Positions 11,588-23,217 of a stretch of 64,000 bases of DNA are shown one piece after another. Source of the DNA: Sambucus nigra (Eukaryota > Streptophyta > Magnoliopsida > Dipsacales > Adoxaceae); the NCBI GenBank assembly GCA_949130495.1, contig CASBWL010000040.1, positions 2,656,674 to 2,720,673 of the forward strand, read 5' to 3'. The number at the start of each line of letters is the position of its first letter. The first letter of the stretch is position 1. The translations under genes and the position numbers were made by a program. Under the pieces are notes generated by a model. It was given only the letters and a program-made list of their open reading frames with translations. It was not told where the DNA came from and searched no databases.

Positions 11588-12035
11588 TGTATTACCCCGT
11601 GATTTTTACTGACTTTTAAAATGGGTTATATTAATGGATTTATTGGATTTTATTATTAATTAATTCATTTGGGTTTTATCCGAATTGAGGATATTAAAAT
11701 GTATAATTCTGAATATTACATAAAGATATTTAGGTAATATATGAATGTGATGCTATTGATATGGCGGGGTGTTATTCATTCAGCAGTTTGGATTTTTAGT
11801 CGGACGCGGTATGGGACGTGTCGGGACTAAATTGTGAGATTAAAAAGGAAATTTATTTTTGATCGACCTTATAGTCATTTTGACTGTGTTTTTGCGTCCG
11901 GAAGGTTCGAAATAGTCAGAAAAGTCTATTTGGATGTTAATTTTGAGTCTCGGATCATTTGAAAATGAAAAGACAACTCAAAAGGGCATTTTGGTCATTT
12001 TTACAAGGGGGTGAATAGTGATTTCAGATTTGCCC

Positions 12036-12044
12036 TATTATAAG
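12036..12044 (+). promoter_or_regulatory. Possible TATA box of the left T2 LTR
   Basis: TATTATAAG is followed ~35-60 bp downstream by a pyrimidine/A-rich stretch. The same motif is at 26576-26584 in the right LTR. Assigned by motif and position only. Confidence 0.35.
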
Positions 12045-13672
12045 TATTTGGAGATTAAGTGTACGCGGGTTATTCATCTCCTCTACACAAAATAGAGAAG
12101 TCATCTTCCTAGAGGGAGTGAAAGGTTGCTTGGGAAGGGAAAAGCTTACTTTGGAAGGAGAAGAACTAAGATCTAAGGGTCACCACCACCAACCACCACC
12201 GGAGGTTGACCGAAGAAGGGAGAACCACCTGAGATATACTACACCAAGGGATCAGACCTTCAGTAGAGGCAAGTGTTTCATAATGGCAATCTAAGTTTGT
12301 ATATTGTCCATGTTAGAATAGTTATTAAAAGAGATGATTTTTTCATGTTTGGAAGAAATAATGGAGTTGTTAAATGGATTTCTGAAAACTGAAAATATAT
12401 AGGAATAAAACTCATGTTGTAGGTAGTTAGTAATCCATGAAATAATCATGAATCTGTCGAAGAAATTCTGAAAACCATTGATGTGTTCTTGAAGATAATA
12501 TGTTGATAATTTTCTGGATGAAGAGGATATAAACATGCTTTTAATTCAATCTCTTGATGATTTTAGGATGTTCAGATCATTTGTATAAGTTGATATATCA
12601 TGTAGCAAGGATTATAAGTCATTTGGGATGTTAATATGAAGGTTTGAATGACCAAAAATGGCTAAACCCGTAGTTGCAGAAATGCAAAAAAACTGGGTTG
12701 TTACCTGAGTGATCGATCGATCGACCCCCTGCCTTCGATCGATCGACCTCCCCAAAATTAAAGTTGTTTCTTTTTAAATGTTTATTCTTATCCCAAAACT
12801 TTTTTAGATCTTTGGTGATAATTAATTGGATATTATGGGACTTAGAAAATATCAGTAAGCCCTAGTTAAGATTTGAATTAATTTGATTGGGATTTAATTG
12901 ATTAGAATAATGATAATCAATTTATAGGAATTTCGGTTGATAGATTCATTTGTTGAATTCTAATTGGGATGCACGAGGATTAAAGATAGGACCAGTAGGG
13001 GTGATTTAATATAACACCTGGGTATCCTTAAGTTTACAAGAGGGTTTAATCCTAAGTGAAAGAAGATGTGTTTATAAGAGATTTGAAACTATCGATTTTA
13101 ACCTTAATTAAAGGGAGAGTTTACTTCGTAGTAATTCGGGAGATATGACGATATGGACCAGTAGGATATTAGTGACTTCTTACTGAGTATATGTTGAGGA
13201 AAAACCTATTTTATCCTTGTGTATTGAGTGAGGCTCGGGGTTAATTAAATTAAGAAGTAAAGTTATGATATTTTAGTACGTGGGATTTAATGAGATATAA
13301 TGCTACGTATGGGAATAATATAAGGGTAATGTGAGTACCTTGTTGATAGTATATTATAGGTATGATAATGCCTATTTTATTGATTGATGATTATGCGTAT
13401 GACATATCTAGTCCATGGGATCTTTGATTTGTCGCTCGAGAACATAGGTCTATGAAAGACTTATCGGGGAGTTGATAAGTCCGCTGACTGTGGGAACGTA
13501 GGTATGTGCGTGACCCATGGATACGAGAACTATGTTCGCCTCCAACTTGTATGTTGTTGTTTGTGGTTCGTGAAATCCTTACCGAACCGTTTGTCTCTTA
13601 TTCGGCGACCAGCGATGATGGGACATGATAGTAGAGTAATGCATTGCACCGCAGCTGTGACTCGGGGTGCCG

Positions 13673-13675
<3 letters not shown>

Positions 13676-13727
<52 letters not shown>
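13676..13727. repeat. (TA)26 microsatellite
   Basis: An uninterrupted TA run. The allelic position in the right T2 LTR (28275-28297) is only TATATATGAATATATATATA, so the tract expanded here or contracted there after insertion. Confidence 0.95.
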
Positions 13728-13729
<2 letters not shown>

Positions 13730-14523
13730 GAATTAAATGAATGAATGTATATAGTGGTTAAATATATCTACTGTGTGATAATTGTAGATAACGGGGAATT
13801 GAGAAAATAATTGAAATAAGTTAATGAATATTTATTGAAGAAATTAATTCATATTAATGAGAAATGATTCGTGTTAATGGGAAACGATTCACATAAATGA
13901 GAAATGTAAATGAATGATTATACGACGTATGGTATGGGACATATGAGGTTATAATCTGGGATGAAATAATATTATGGAAATTAGTAATGAGGAACGATTA
14001 ACTAGGAGGTTAATAGGAAAACGTTAAGTGTGCACTCTAGTTGAGTGGTGAGAATAGAAAGTGAGAGTTGGATACTAACTCGTACATAATAAATGCTTTA
14101 TTGCACTTGTTAAATACTTGCTATTTTCAAAATCATTTTCACAATCGGGCTCCGACCCGTTTCCTTGCATATTTTCTTTTGAATCTTCTATATCAGGTGT
14201 CCAGCAGCAGGGACGCCAACCTTAGTTGTTTTTTACGAGCTATGGAGCTATGGAGTATTGCTTAGATGCTTATCTTCTTTTGATTCGCAGTGATCTTTAG
14301 TTAGGGAATGTCACCCAAGGGATTTAGTTATCTTTTTCTATCAGGGTCAAATACTATTGTATTCTTGTCTTTTTAATACATTTAATATTGTTGGGATTAT
14401 TGTAATGGATTAATATTATGTGGGAATGTTTATTCCAATGGAATTTATATTCTTTTGTGTTATCTATTTGGTTATCAGTGTTGTAGAATAAAATGTGTTG
14501 TGTTATTCTTAAACTAAAAATGG

Positions 14524-14528
14524 TTTTG
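14524..14528. repeat. Target site duplication of T3, left copy (TTTTG)
   Basis: TTTTG directly precedes the LTR end TGAAAAGTG. An identical TTTTG follows the last LTR at 23638-23642. The T2 LTR resumes there. Confidence 0.88.
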
Positions 14529-15028
14529 TGAAAAGTGTCGTAAATAAATGCGGTGTGTGATATCGAATAAATAATAATTATTCGCAAGTTTCCAAGTAAA
14601 CCATTTTTAATTAGAGTCCAATTTTTTAACAAAATAAATACAGCCCATAAACATTCTTTAAAATAAAGCAGATATTTAATTGAACACGGTATTTCAATAA
14701 AATCCTAAAAGCATGCATCTAGATGATATATCAAATAAATATAAAACATGTGACACAACATATCAGGAAAAATCCCCGCAGGGCAAAACCATATTATTTT
14801 CATTATAATTTGTAAAGAACGGTTTACACGGATTATAATGAAAATAAATGTGACATACGAAAATACCCGCAGGTGTCAGTTCCGATGTCGTCGGCTGGAA
14901 TCTCCAGCAAGAATTCCAGATGGGCAGCAATGAAGAAGATACCGGCTTCTCCACAAAATACTCCTACGTGAGTAGAAATGACCTCTTGAAGGTTTTATGT
15001 TGTAAATGTAAATGGGAATGAAGTGTGT

Positions 15029-15035
15029 ATTTATA
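15029..15035 (-). promoter_or_regulatory. TATA box of T3 LTR A
   Basis: The minus strand reads CCCCTATAAATACAC, conserved in all three LTRs (also 19024-19030 and 23024-23030). It sits immediately downstream, in element sense, of the 23-bp repeat array. Confidence 0.6.
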
Positions 15036-15045
15036 GGGGTATAAA

Positions 15046-15215
15046 GTCTTAAAATAATGAAGACAAATGCCTTAAAATAATGAAGACAAAACCCTTAAAA
15101 TGATAAAGACAAAGGCCTTAAAATGAGGAAGACAAGACCCTTAAAATGAGGAAGACAAAGGCCTTAAAATGAGGAAGACAAGACCCTTAAAATGAGGAAG
15201 ACAAAAAAATAATGA
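15046..15215. repeat. ~23-bp promoter-proximal tandem repeats, T3 LTR A
   Basis: About seven units of CCTTAAAATGAGGAAGACAA (plus 2-3 bases). The outer units have ATAATG or GATAAA in place of GAGG. They are directly upstream of the TATA box in element orientation. Confidence 0.9.
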
Positions 15216-15619
15216 AGACTAAAAAGAGATTTGCGTCACTTCATTATTATTTTTCTTTTCCATTTTCAAAAGGCCATAACTTCTTCACCGGAGCTCGGAA
15301 TGAGGTGCCGTTTTTTCCAGTATCTTCGTGGCGTCGAGCTCTTAAAATTTTCAATTGACCAGTCCTCCGAATGGTGATTGTAAAAATTACCAAAATGCCC
15401 TTGAACTTCCCAATCAAGCCCTTTTTCACAGTTTTGATTTCTCTTCCGTACCACTTGTGTAAATCCCTCGTTGAGGCATATGTAGGACACTTGATAAATG
15501 CATGATTCCCGGAATTCGGATTGACCTCGTCAGATGTGATCGTGAACAGACGAGCCTTTTGTAGCAGCGTACGACATAAACAAATTAAACATTTCGGACA
15601 TGATAAATTTGTCCTTATA

Positions 15620-15631
15620 AATCTCCCCCTA
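15620..15631 (-). promoter_or_regulatory. T3 polypurine tract (first unit)
   Basis: The minus strand reads AGGGGGAGATT directly before the LTR start. The same tract follows LTR B (19636-19647) and T8's LTR (59098-59110). AGGGGGAGAT is the usual copia form. Confidence 0.8.
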
Positions 15632-17259
15632 TGTCTATGCCGGTACAACATAAAAGAATCCAAATTATGAAAAACTCCCCAAAACAAATCTCCCCAAATA
15701 AATCTCCCCAAACAAATGACATATACAATAATATCCCCATTAAACCTTCGAACTGAGAATACTAATTGACATGTCGTCAAACATCTTCAAATCTTCAACA
15801 CATTCAGATGCTCCCAAAGACTCCCAAAGCTTTTCTCAACAGGGTGTGCAATCCAATAGATATCAACTTTGTACCTACACACATGAGAAAAAGCAAATAC
15901 CCATGACGCGCAACAGTTTGATTTATAATGATATGCAAAATCAAATATCCATTATGTTCCAGCAAATCATAGATAAATCAAAACAAACTTTTCTTCCCTT
16001 GGATTTTCTCCCCCATAATTCATTCTCCCCCTTTTTATGATGTCTCCAAATAGACAGATCTGAGAAGAAGCATAAATATGGTAAATGTCACAAAAAATGT
16101 ACATTTTTTTTAAAAAAAAATTTGATTTTTTTTTAATTTTTCAAAGAATCAAAGAATGTTCTATTTTTGAATTTTTCAAAAAAAAATGTATAAAACAAAT
16201 ATACAAAACGAAATCACACCATGAAAGAACACAAAAACAACCAAGTCGGTGATAGCGTAAAAGTAGGGGTGTGAACACATTCGATAGGTAAATTAACTCA
16301 ATCAATCATATGTGCACGATGCATACGTGTACTCCTAACGAATGAACATAAAAATATTGCTTAGGTGTAAAAATTGTTGAATTTAGATGACATCGTCTTA
16401 ATCAAGTCAACAAATCAAAATAAAAATGATTTCCACACCACTAACGCCCAAAACTATTTAGCGCTTTTTCAAGATCTTCAAGGACGTGCAAACCCGTTTA
16501 AATATTCCAACCAAACTCCCTCAGATATGTATATTTTTAGAGGTGTTAAACTAAATTCTCAAACTTTGGAGAATAGATGGTGAAACCTAATGGCCCATTT
16601 TTGGCATGTATTGCTTTTTATTGTCTTTAAATTTTATTCGGTCTCTTTAAACCTCTTTGGACCCCGGATAATAAAATTACTCAATTTTTTAGGTCCGTTT
16701 TAACGGTGGATTTTGTGCAGAGGATAGATATTTACCTTTCGCAGCCCCTCCCCGTTATAAAAAACACACAGTCTCACCAAAACGGTTCTTACATGCACAT
16801 CAATCTTATCAAGTTTTATAACGCTTGCTTCGTTTTAAGGACTGGATTGAAGCAAAAACACCCAACCAACATGTGATAATACAAGAATAATATTCAAATA
16901 AATTCGTGCATGTGTGCAATAAAGGAAATCATGAGTCATACATGTAGGAAGTAACACTTAATTACATCTTAATGATTCCAAACATTATAAAGCACAAAGA
17001 TGAAAAGATATATTGTCTCAAAACACTATCAAATAGTCACATGAATAAATCGAATGAAATTGTGACTTGGTTATCTTAAGTGTCTATCCATAAACGGTGC
17101 AAACAAAATATAAATTTTTTTGGATTTTCAAAGAAATTTATCAAAATAAAATCTTTTTGTATTTTTTTTTTAAATTTATACACAAAGTACATGTCATAAT
17201 GCTAGCAAATATACAAATCATGAATCAAAAACTAGCGTATGACAAACATGAGAACACAA
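15632..17259 (-). other. T3 3' untranslated region, first unit
   Basis: No coding domain is seen. Landmarks such as CCATGAAAGAACACAAAAACAACC (split: CCATGAAAGAACAC, ACAACCAAGTCGGTG) near 16218, GACGCGCAACAGTTTGA near 15906 and GCCCATTTTTGGCAT near 16591 recur in T8 at 59585, 59349 and 59940. T3 and T8 therefore share this region although T8 has pol upstream of it. It contains T/A homopolymer runs at about 16105-16190. Confidence 0.75.
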
Positions 17260-18408
17260 TCATCTATATGATATGGAAAGAGAAGAATCATGTGCAAGCA
17301 AACGAGAATCGTGAACAAAAAGACCATAAGCCTCTAAATCTGATTTCCTAACCCAAATTGATGTGTAACAAGGTGTGGGGGTTTTAGGAAACGGTGATAC
17401 TCTCTCTTTAAACTTCATAGGTCCACTCAAAAGTTTGTAACAGAAACGCCTAAGATGACCTTGCTTACCGCAATGTGTGCAAGTGTAAATCGGGCGGTGA
17501 ATGTTACCAAACGGTGGTATTCTTCTCAAATTCCTAGGTGGTACATTCTGAATTTACCTAGGTGGCACTCTCCTAAAGTTCCTAGGAGGTTCTTTCACTA
17601 TGTCCATAGGGGGCTCTTTTCTAACAAACTTAGGTGCCACTTTCTCAACAATCCTAGGAGGCTCACTCACAAGTGTGGGAATGGGTGTAACATGTTTTTC
17701 AAAACCGATCCCACCCTTATCCTTTTTAATCTCGACAGTGCCTAAAATCTTATCAAGTTTTTCAGACCTAGACTCTAGATCAAATTTCACCTTACTCGAA
17801 TCTCTCAACCGTTTCTCAAGTTCACCTATCCTAGATTCAAGCAAGCGCCTAGAGTCTTCAAACTCAAGAAGCTCCTTTTTCATAGCTTCCATCACACCTC
17901 GAAGATCATCTCTCTCACCCTCGACATATTCCATTTTCTCTCTCAATATTTTCTCTCGTTCCGTAAGATTTTCAACTAAAACAGCATTATCATTTTTTAG
18001 GGCACGCTTTTGAAACTGGGCTTATAATTTTAAATTTTCTTTCTTTGTTTTCAAACTTTCAGCATAAAGTTCTTTGTAAGAAGTTTGCAAGTCACGCTCA
18101 GCTAAGCTTTCACCCTCACTTCCATCACCCTCACTAACATCACTAATCATACGGGCTGGAAGCTCTCGCCTAGAAGCATAAAAGACTTCTTCTTCCGAAT
18201 CACAATCACTAAGGGTAGAGACGTGAGAAACCGGTTTATTCAAGGTTTTCTTTAAATTTGTGGTACACTCATCCAACGTGTGACCAACACCCTCACAACA
18301 AGCACACCTCTCAGAGTCGTTTTCAATAGAAGTTATGAAACACGAGTTTGTGTGAATATTCCAATTATATTTCTCAAAAATTTGACATCGAAGATCATCA
18401 AAAACCAT
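17260..18408 (-). pseudogene. SIRE-like gag remnant, first T3 unit
   Basis: In minus order: N-terminal piece (18408-18022) with CCHC knuckle CACCEGVGHTLDEC; acidic stretch SDCDSEEE and SEGDGSEGES; coiled-coil piece (17946-17554) rich in E/K/L (MREKMEYVEGERDDLRGV); the DKGGIGFEKH motif; PPR-N-F/L repeats; and a second CCHC knuckle CTHCGKQGHLRRFC (within 17529-17260). This order matches the C-terminal half of SIRE/Maximus-type Gag, which binds RNA and builds particles. The N-terminal capsid-like domain is missing: coding starts ~100 bp after the primer site. Two in-frame stops break it: K to TAA near 18019, where unit 2 still has Lys, and Q to TAA near 17554. Confidence 0.82.
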
Positions 18409-18508
18409 TTTTGTGCAAAATCAGGATCAAAACACAATAACATTTAAAAAAAATCAATATCACACAAATTTGCGAAAAATAGGAATACACGATAATTTAG
18501 CGCAACCC

Positions 18509-18520
18509 GCTCTGATACCA
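18509..18520 (-). promoter_or_regulatory. T3 primer binding site, first unit
   Basis: TGGTATCAGAGC on the minus strand, three bases from the LTR. The second unit (22509-22520) has TGGTATTAGAGC, one C-to-T change. Confidence 0.88.
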
Positions 18521-19023
18521 ATTTGAAAAGTGTCGTAAATAAATGCGGTGTGTGATATCGAATAAAAAATAATTATTCACAAGTTTCCAAGTAAACCATT
18601 TTTAATTAGAGTCCAATTTTTGAACAAAATAAATACAGCCCATAAACATTCTTTAAAATAAAGCAGATATTTAATTGAACACGGTATTTCAATTAAATCC
18701 TAAAAGCATGCGTCTAGATGATATAAAAAATAAATATAAAGCATGTGACACAACATATCAGGAAAAATCTCCGCAGGGCAAAACCGTACTATTTTCAGTA
18801 TAATTTGTAAAGAACGGTTTACACGGATTATAATGAAAATAAATGTGACATACGAAAATACCCGCAGGTGTCGGTTCCGATGTCGTCGGCTGGAATCGCC
18901 CGCAAGAATTCCAGATGGGCAACAATGAAGAAGATACCGGCTTCTCCACAAAATACTCCTATGTGAGTAGAAATGACCTCTTGAAGGTTTTATGTTGTAA
19001 ATGTAAATGGGAATGAAGTGTGT

Positions 19024-19030
19024 ATTTATA
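19024..19030 (-). promoter_or_regulatory. TATA box of T3 LTR B
   Basis: TATAAAT on the minus strand, as in LTR A. Confidence 0.6.
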
Positions 19031-19040
19031 GGGGTATAAA

Positions 19041-19216
19041 GTCTTAAAATAATGAAGACAAATGCCTTAAAATAATGAAGACAAAACCCTTAAAATGATG
19101 AAGACAAAGGCCTTAAAATGAGAAAGACAAGACCCTTAAAATGAGGAAGACAAAGGCCTTAAAATGAGGAAGACAAGACCCTTAAAATGAGGAAGACAAA
19201 AAAAATAATGAAGACT
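19041..19216. repeat. ~23-bp promoter-proximal tandem repeats, T3 LTR B
   Basis: Same seven-unit array as in LTR A, with minor substitutions. Confidence 0.9.
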
Positions 19217-19635
19217 AAAAAGAGATTTGCGTCACTTCATTATTATTTTTCTTTTCCATTTTCAAAAGGTCATAACTTCTTCACCGGAGCTCGGAATGAG
19301 GTGCCGTTTTTTCCAGTATCTTCGTGGATCGAGCTCTTCAAATTTTCAGTTGACCAGTCCTCCGGATGGTGATTGTAAAAATTACCAAAATTCCCTTGAA
19401 CTTCCCAATCAAGCCCCTTTTCACAGTTTTGATTTCTCTTCCGTACCACTTGCGTAAATCCCGTAAAATCGTGGAACGTGAAATCGTTGAGGCATATGTA
19501 GGAAACTTGATAAATGCATGATTCCCGAAATTCGGATTGACCTCGTCAGATGTGATCGTGAACAGACGAGCCTTTTGTAGCGGCGTACGACATAAACAAA
19601 TTAGACATTTCGGACATGATAAATTTATCCTTACA

Positions 19636-21296
19636 AATCTCCCCCTATGTCTATGCCGGTACAACATAAAAACTCCGAATTATGAAAAACTCCCCAAAAC
19701 AAATCTCCCCAAAAAAATGACATATACAATAATATCACCATTAAACCTTCGAACTGAGAATACTAATTGACATGTCGTCAAACATCTTCAAATCTTCAAC
19801 ACATTCAGATGCTCCCAAAGACTCCCAATGCTTTTCTCAACAGGGTGTGCAATCCAATAGATATCAACTTTGTACCTACACACATAAGAAAAAGCAAATA
19901 CCCGTGACGCGCAACAGTTTGATTTATAATGATATGCAAAATCAAATATCCATAAAGTTTCAGCAAATCATAGATAAATCAAAACAAACTTTTCTTCCCT
20001 TGGATTTTGTCCCCCATAATTCATTCTCCTCCTTTTTATGATGTCTCCAAATAGACAGATCTGAGAAGAAGCATAAATATGGTAAATATCACAAAAAATG
20101 TACATTTTTTTAAAAAAAAATTCATTTTTTTTTAATTTTTCAAAGAATCAAAGAATGTTCTATATTTGAATTTTAAAAAAAAAAATGTATAAAACAAATA
20201 TACGAAACGAAATCACACCATGAAAGAACACAAAAACAACCAAGTCGGTGATAGCGTAAAAGTAGGGGTGTGAACACATTCGATAGGTAAATTAACTCAA
20301 TCAATCATATGTGCACGATGCATACGTGTACTCCTAACGAATGAACATCAAAATATTCCTTAGGTGTAAAAATTGTTGAATTTAGATGACATCGTCTTAA
20401 TCAAATCAACAAATCAAAATAAAAATGATTTTTACACCAATAACGTCCAAAACTATTTAGCGCTTTTTCAAGATCTTCAAGGACGTGCAAACCCGTTTAA
20501 ATATTCCAACCAAACTCCCTCAGATATGTATATTTTTAGAGGTGTTAAACTAAATTCTCAAACTTTGGAGAATAGATGGTGAAACCTAATGGCCCATTTT
20601 TGGCATGTATTGCTTTTTATTGCCTGTAAATTTTTTTCGGGCTCTTTAAACCTCTTTGGACCCCGGATAATAAAATTCCTCAATTTTTTAGGTCAGTTTT
20701 AACGGTGGATTTTGTGCAGAGGATAGATATTTACCTTTCACAGCCCCTTCCCGTTATAAAAAACACACAGTCTCACCAAAACGGTTCTTACATGCACATC
20801 AATCTTATCAAGTTTTATCACGCTTGCTTCGTTTTAAGGACAGGATTGAAGCAAAAACACCCAACCAACATGTGATAAGACAAGAATAATATTCAAATAA
20901 ATTCGTGCATGTGTGCAATAAAGGAAATCATGAGTCATACATGTAGGAAGTAACACTTAATTACATCTTAATGACTCCAAACATTATAAAGCACAAAGAT
21001 GACAAGATATATTGTCTCAAAACACTATCAAATAGTCACATGAATAAATCGAATGAAATTGTGACTTGGTTATCTTAAGTGTCTATCCATAAACGGTGCA
21101 AACAAAATATAAATTTTTTTGGATTTTCAAAGAAATTTATCAAAATAAAATCTTTTTGTATTTTTTTTTAAATTTATACACAAAGTACATGTCATAATGC
21201 TAGCAAATATACAAATCATGAATAAAAAACTAGCGTATGACAAACATGCGAACACAATCATCTATATGATATGGAAAGAGAAGAATCATGTGCAAG
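19636..21296 (-). other. T3 3' untranslated region, second unit
   Basis: Near-identical to 15620-17259, with a few substitutions and a short deletion near 19700. It includes the purine tract 19636-19647. No gene. Confidence 0.75.
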
Positions 21297-22408
21297 CTAA
21301 TGAGAATCGTGAACAAAAAGACCATAAGCCTCTAAATCTGATTTCCTAACCCAAATTGATGTGTAACAAGGTGTGGGGGTTTTAGGAAACGGTGATACTC
21401 TCTCTTTAAACTTCATAGGTCCACTCAAAAGTTTATAACAGAAACGCCTAAGATGACCTTGCTTACCGCAATGTGTGCAAGTGTAAACCGGGCGGTGAAT
21501 GTTACCAAACGGTGGTATTCTTCTCAAATTCCTAGGTGGTACATTATGAATTTTGCCTAGGTGGCACTCTCCTAAAGTTCCTAGGAGGCTCTTTCACTAT
21601 GTCCCTAGGGGCCTCTTTTCTAACAAACTTAGGTGCCACTTTCTCAACAATCCTAGGAGGCTCACTCACAAGTGTGGGAATGGGTGTAACATGTTTTTCA
21701 AAACCGATCCCACCCTTATCCTTTTTAATCTCGACAGTGCCTAAAATCTTATCAAGTTTTTCAGACCTAGACTCTAGATCAAATTTCACCTTACTCGAAT
21801 CTCTCAACCGTTTCTCAAGTTCACCTATCCTAGATTCAAGCAAGCGCCTAGAGTCTTCAAACTCAAGAAGCTCCTTTTTTATAGCTTCCATCACACCTCG
21901 AAGATCATCTCTCTCACCCTCGACATATTCCATTTTCTCTCTCAATATTTTCTCTCGTTCCCTAAGATCTTCAACTAAAACAGCATTATCATTTTTTAGG
22001 GCACGCTTTTGAAATTGGGCTTTTAATTTTAAATTTTCTTTCTTTGTTTTCAAACTTTCAGCATAAAGTTCTTTGTAAGAAGTTTGCAAGTCACGCTCAG
22101 CTAAGCTTTCACCCTCACTTCCATCACCCTCACTAACATCACTAATCATACGGGCTGGAAGCTCTCGCCTAGAAGCATAATAGACTTCTTCTTTCGAATC
22201 ACAATCACTAAGGGTAGAGACGTGAGAAACCGGTTTATTCAAGGTTTTCTTTAAATTTATGGTACACTCATCCAACATGTATCCAACACCCTTCACAACA
22301 AGGACACCTCTCAGAGTCGTTTTCAATAGAAGTTATGAAACACGAGTTTGTGTGAATATTCCAATTATATTTCTCAAAAATTTGACATCGAAGATCATCA
22401 AAAACCAT
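21297..22408 (-). pseudogene. SIRE-like gag remnant, second T3 unit
   Basis: Same protein as in the first unit. The coiled-coil region is a single open frame of 260 codons (22326-21544), because the stop near 18019 of unit 1 is Lys here. The N-terminal knuckle region is broken by an extra base near 22292 (CCCTTCAC against CCCTCAC), and an extra A near 21555 breaks the link to the C-terminal knuckle (CTHCGKQGHLRRFC, within 21527-21297). Each unit thus carries different lesions, and between them every segment is preserved once. Not functional as it stands. Confidence 0.82.
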
Positions 22409-22508
22409 TTTTGTGCAAAATCAGGATCAAAACACAAAAACATTTAAAAAAAATCAATATCACACAAATTTGCGGAAAATAGGAATACGCGATAATTTAG
22501 CGCAACCC

Positions 22509-22520
22509 GCTCTAATACCA
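22509..22520 (-). promoter_or_regulatory. T3 primer binding site, second unit
   Basis: TGGTATTAGAGC on the minus strand, with one substitution from the canonical site. Confidence 0.8.
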
Positions 22521-23023
22521 ATTTGAAAAGTGCCGTAAATAAATGCGGTGTGTGATATCGAATAAAAAATAATTATTCGCAAGTTTCCAAGTAAACCATT
22601 TTTAATTAGAGTCCAATTTTTGAACAAAATAAATACAGCCCATAAACATTCTTTAAAATAAAGCAGATATTTAATTGAACACGGTATTTCAATTAAATCC
22701 TAAAAGCATGCATCTAGATGATATATCAAATAAATATGAAGCATGTGACACAACATATCAGGAAAAATCCCCGCAGGGCAAAACCATATTATTTTCAGTA
22801 TAATTTGTAAAGAACGGTTTACACGGATTATAATGAAAATAAATGTGACATACGAAAATACCCGCAGGTGTCGGTTCCGATGTCGTCGGCTGGAATCTCC
22901 CGCAAGAATTCCTGATGGACAGCAATGAAGAAGATACCGACTTCTCCACAAAATACTCCTATATGAGTAGAAATGACCTCTTGAAGGTTTTATGTTGTAA
23001 ATGTAAATTGGAATGAAGTGTGT

Positions 23024-23030
23024 ATTTATA
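23024..23030 (-). promoter_or_regulatory. TATA box of T3 LTR C
   Basis: TATAAAT on the minus strand. In element sense this is the promoter of the outermost 5' LTR. Confidence 0.6.
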
Positions 23031-23038
23031 GGGGTATA

Positions 23039-23217
23039 AAGTCTTAAAATAATGAAGACAAATGCCTTAAAATAATGATGACAAAACCCTTAAAATGATG
23101 AAGACAAAGGCCTTAAAATGAGGAAGACAAGACCCTTAAAATGAGGAAGACAAATGCCTTAAAATGAGGAAGACAAGACCCTTAAAATGAGGAAGACAAA
23201 AAAAAATAATGAAGACT
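23039..23217. repeat. ~23-bp promoter-proximal tandem repeats, T3 LTR C
   Basis: Same array as in LTRs A and B. Confidence 0.9.

Larger units (their letters stand above)
11588..14528 (+). repeat. T2 left LTR, part before the T3 insertion
   Basis: It matches 26127-28822 over its first ~2.65 kb. TATA-like TATTATAAG is at 12036-12044. It contains a cluster of GATCGATCGA motifs (12714-12750) and a (TA)26 run (13676-13727) that the right LTR lacks. The last ~280 bp (from about 14250) have no counterpart in the truncated right LTR. The frame running into (TA)n (13504-13728) is not a gene. Confidence 0.9.
14529..15619 (-). repeat. T3 LTR A
   Basis: It begins TGAAAAGTGTCG and ends GTCCTTATA, where B and C end CCTTACA, so the terminal CA is mutated (C to T on the plus strand). 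It contains a TATA box (15029-15035) and 23-bp repeats (15046-15215). The frames at 14354-15780 are chance frames in the LTR. Confidence 0.93.
18524..19635 (-). repeat. T3 LTR B (middle, shared by both units)
   Basis: 1112 bp, TGAAAAGTGTCG to ATCCTTACA. Same 23-bp repeats (19041-19216) and TATA (19024-19030). Being flanked by internal regions on both sides, it serves as 5' LTR of one unit and 3' LTR of the other. Confidence 0.93.

Noticed and set aside
13504..13728. Frame with a Tyr-Ile repeat tail
   Set aside because: The tail is the translation of the (TA)26 microsatellite, and the counterpart frame in the right LTR ends without it.
15046..15215. Regular short repeats that could suggest a CRISPR-like array
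   Set aside because: The 23-bp units are head to tail with no unique spacers, lie in an LTR next to a TATA box and are repeated in all three LTRs. The genome is a plant genome.
17600..18013. Ser-rich plus-strand frames in T3 (also 21536-22012)
   Set aside because: They are antisense to the gag-like coiled coil, whose E/K-rich codons read as Ser/Phe on the other strand.
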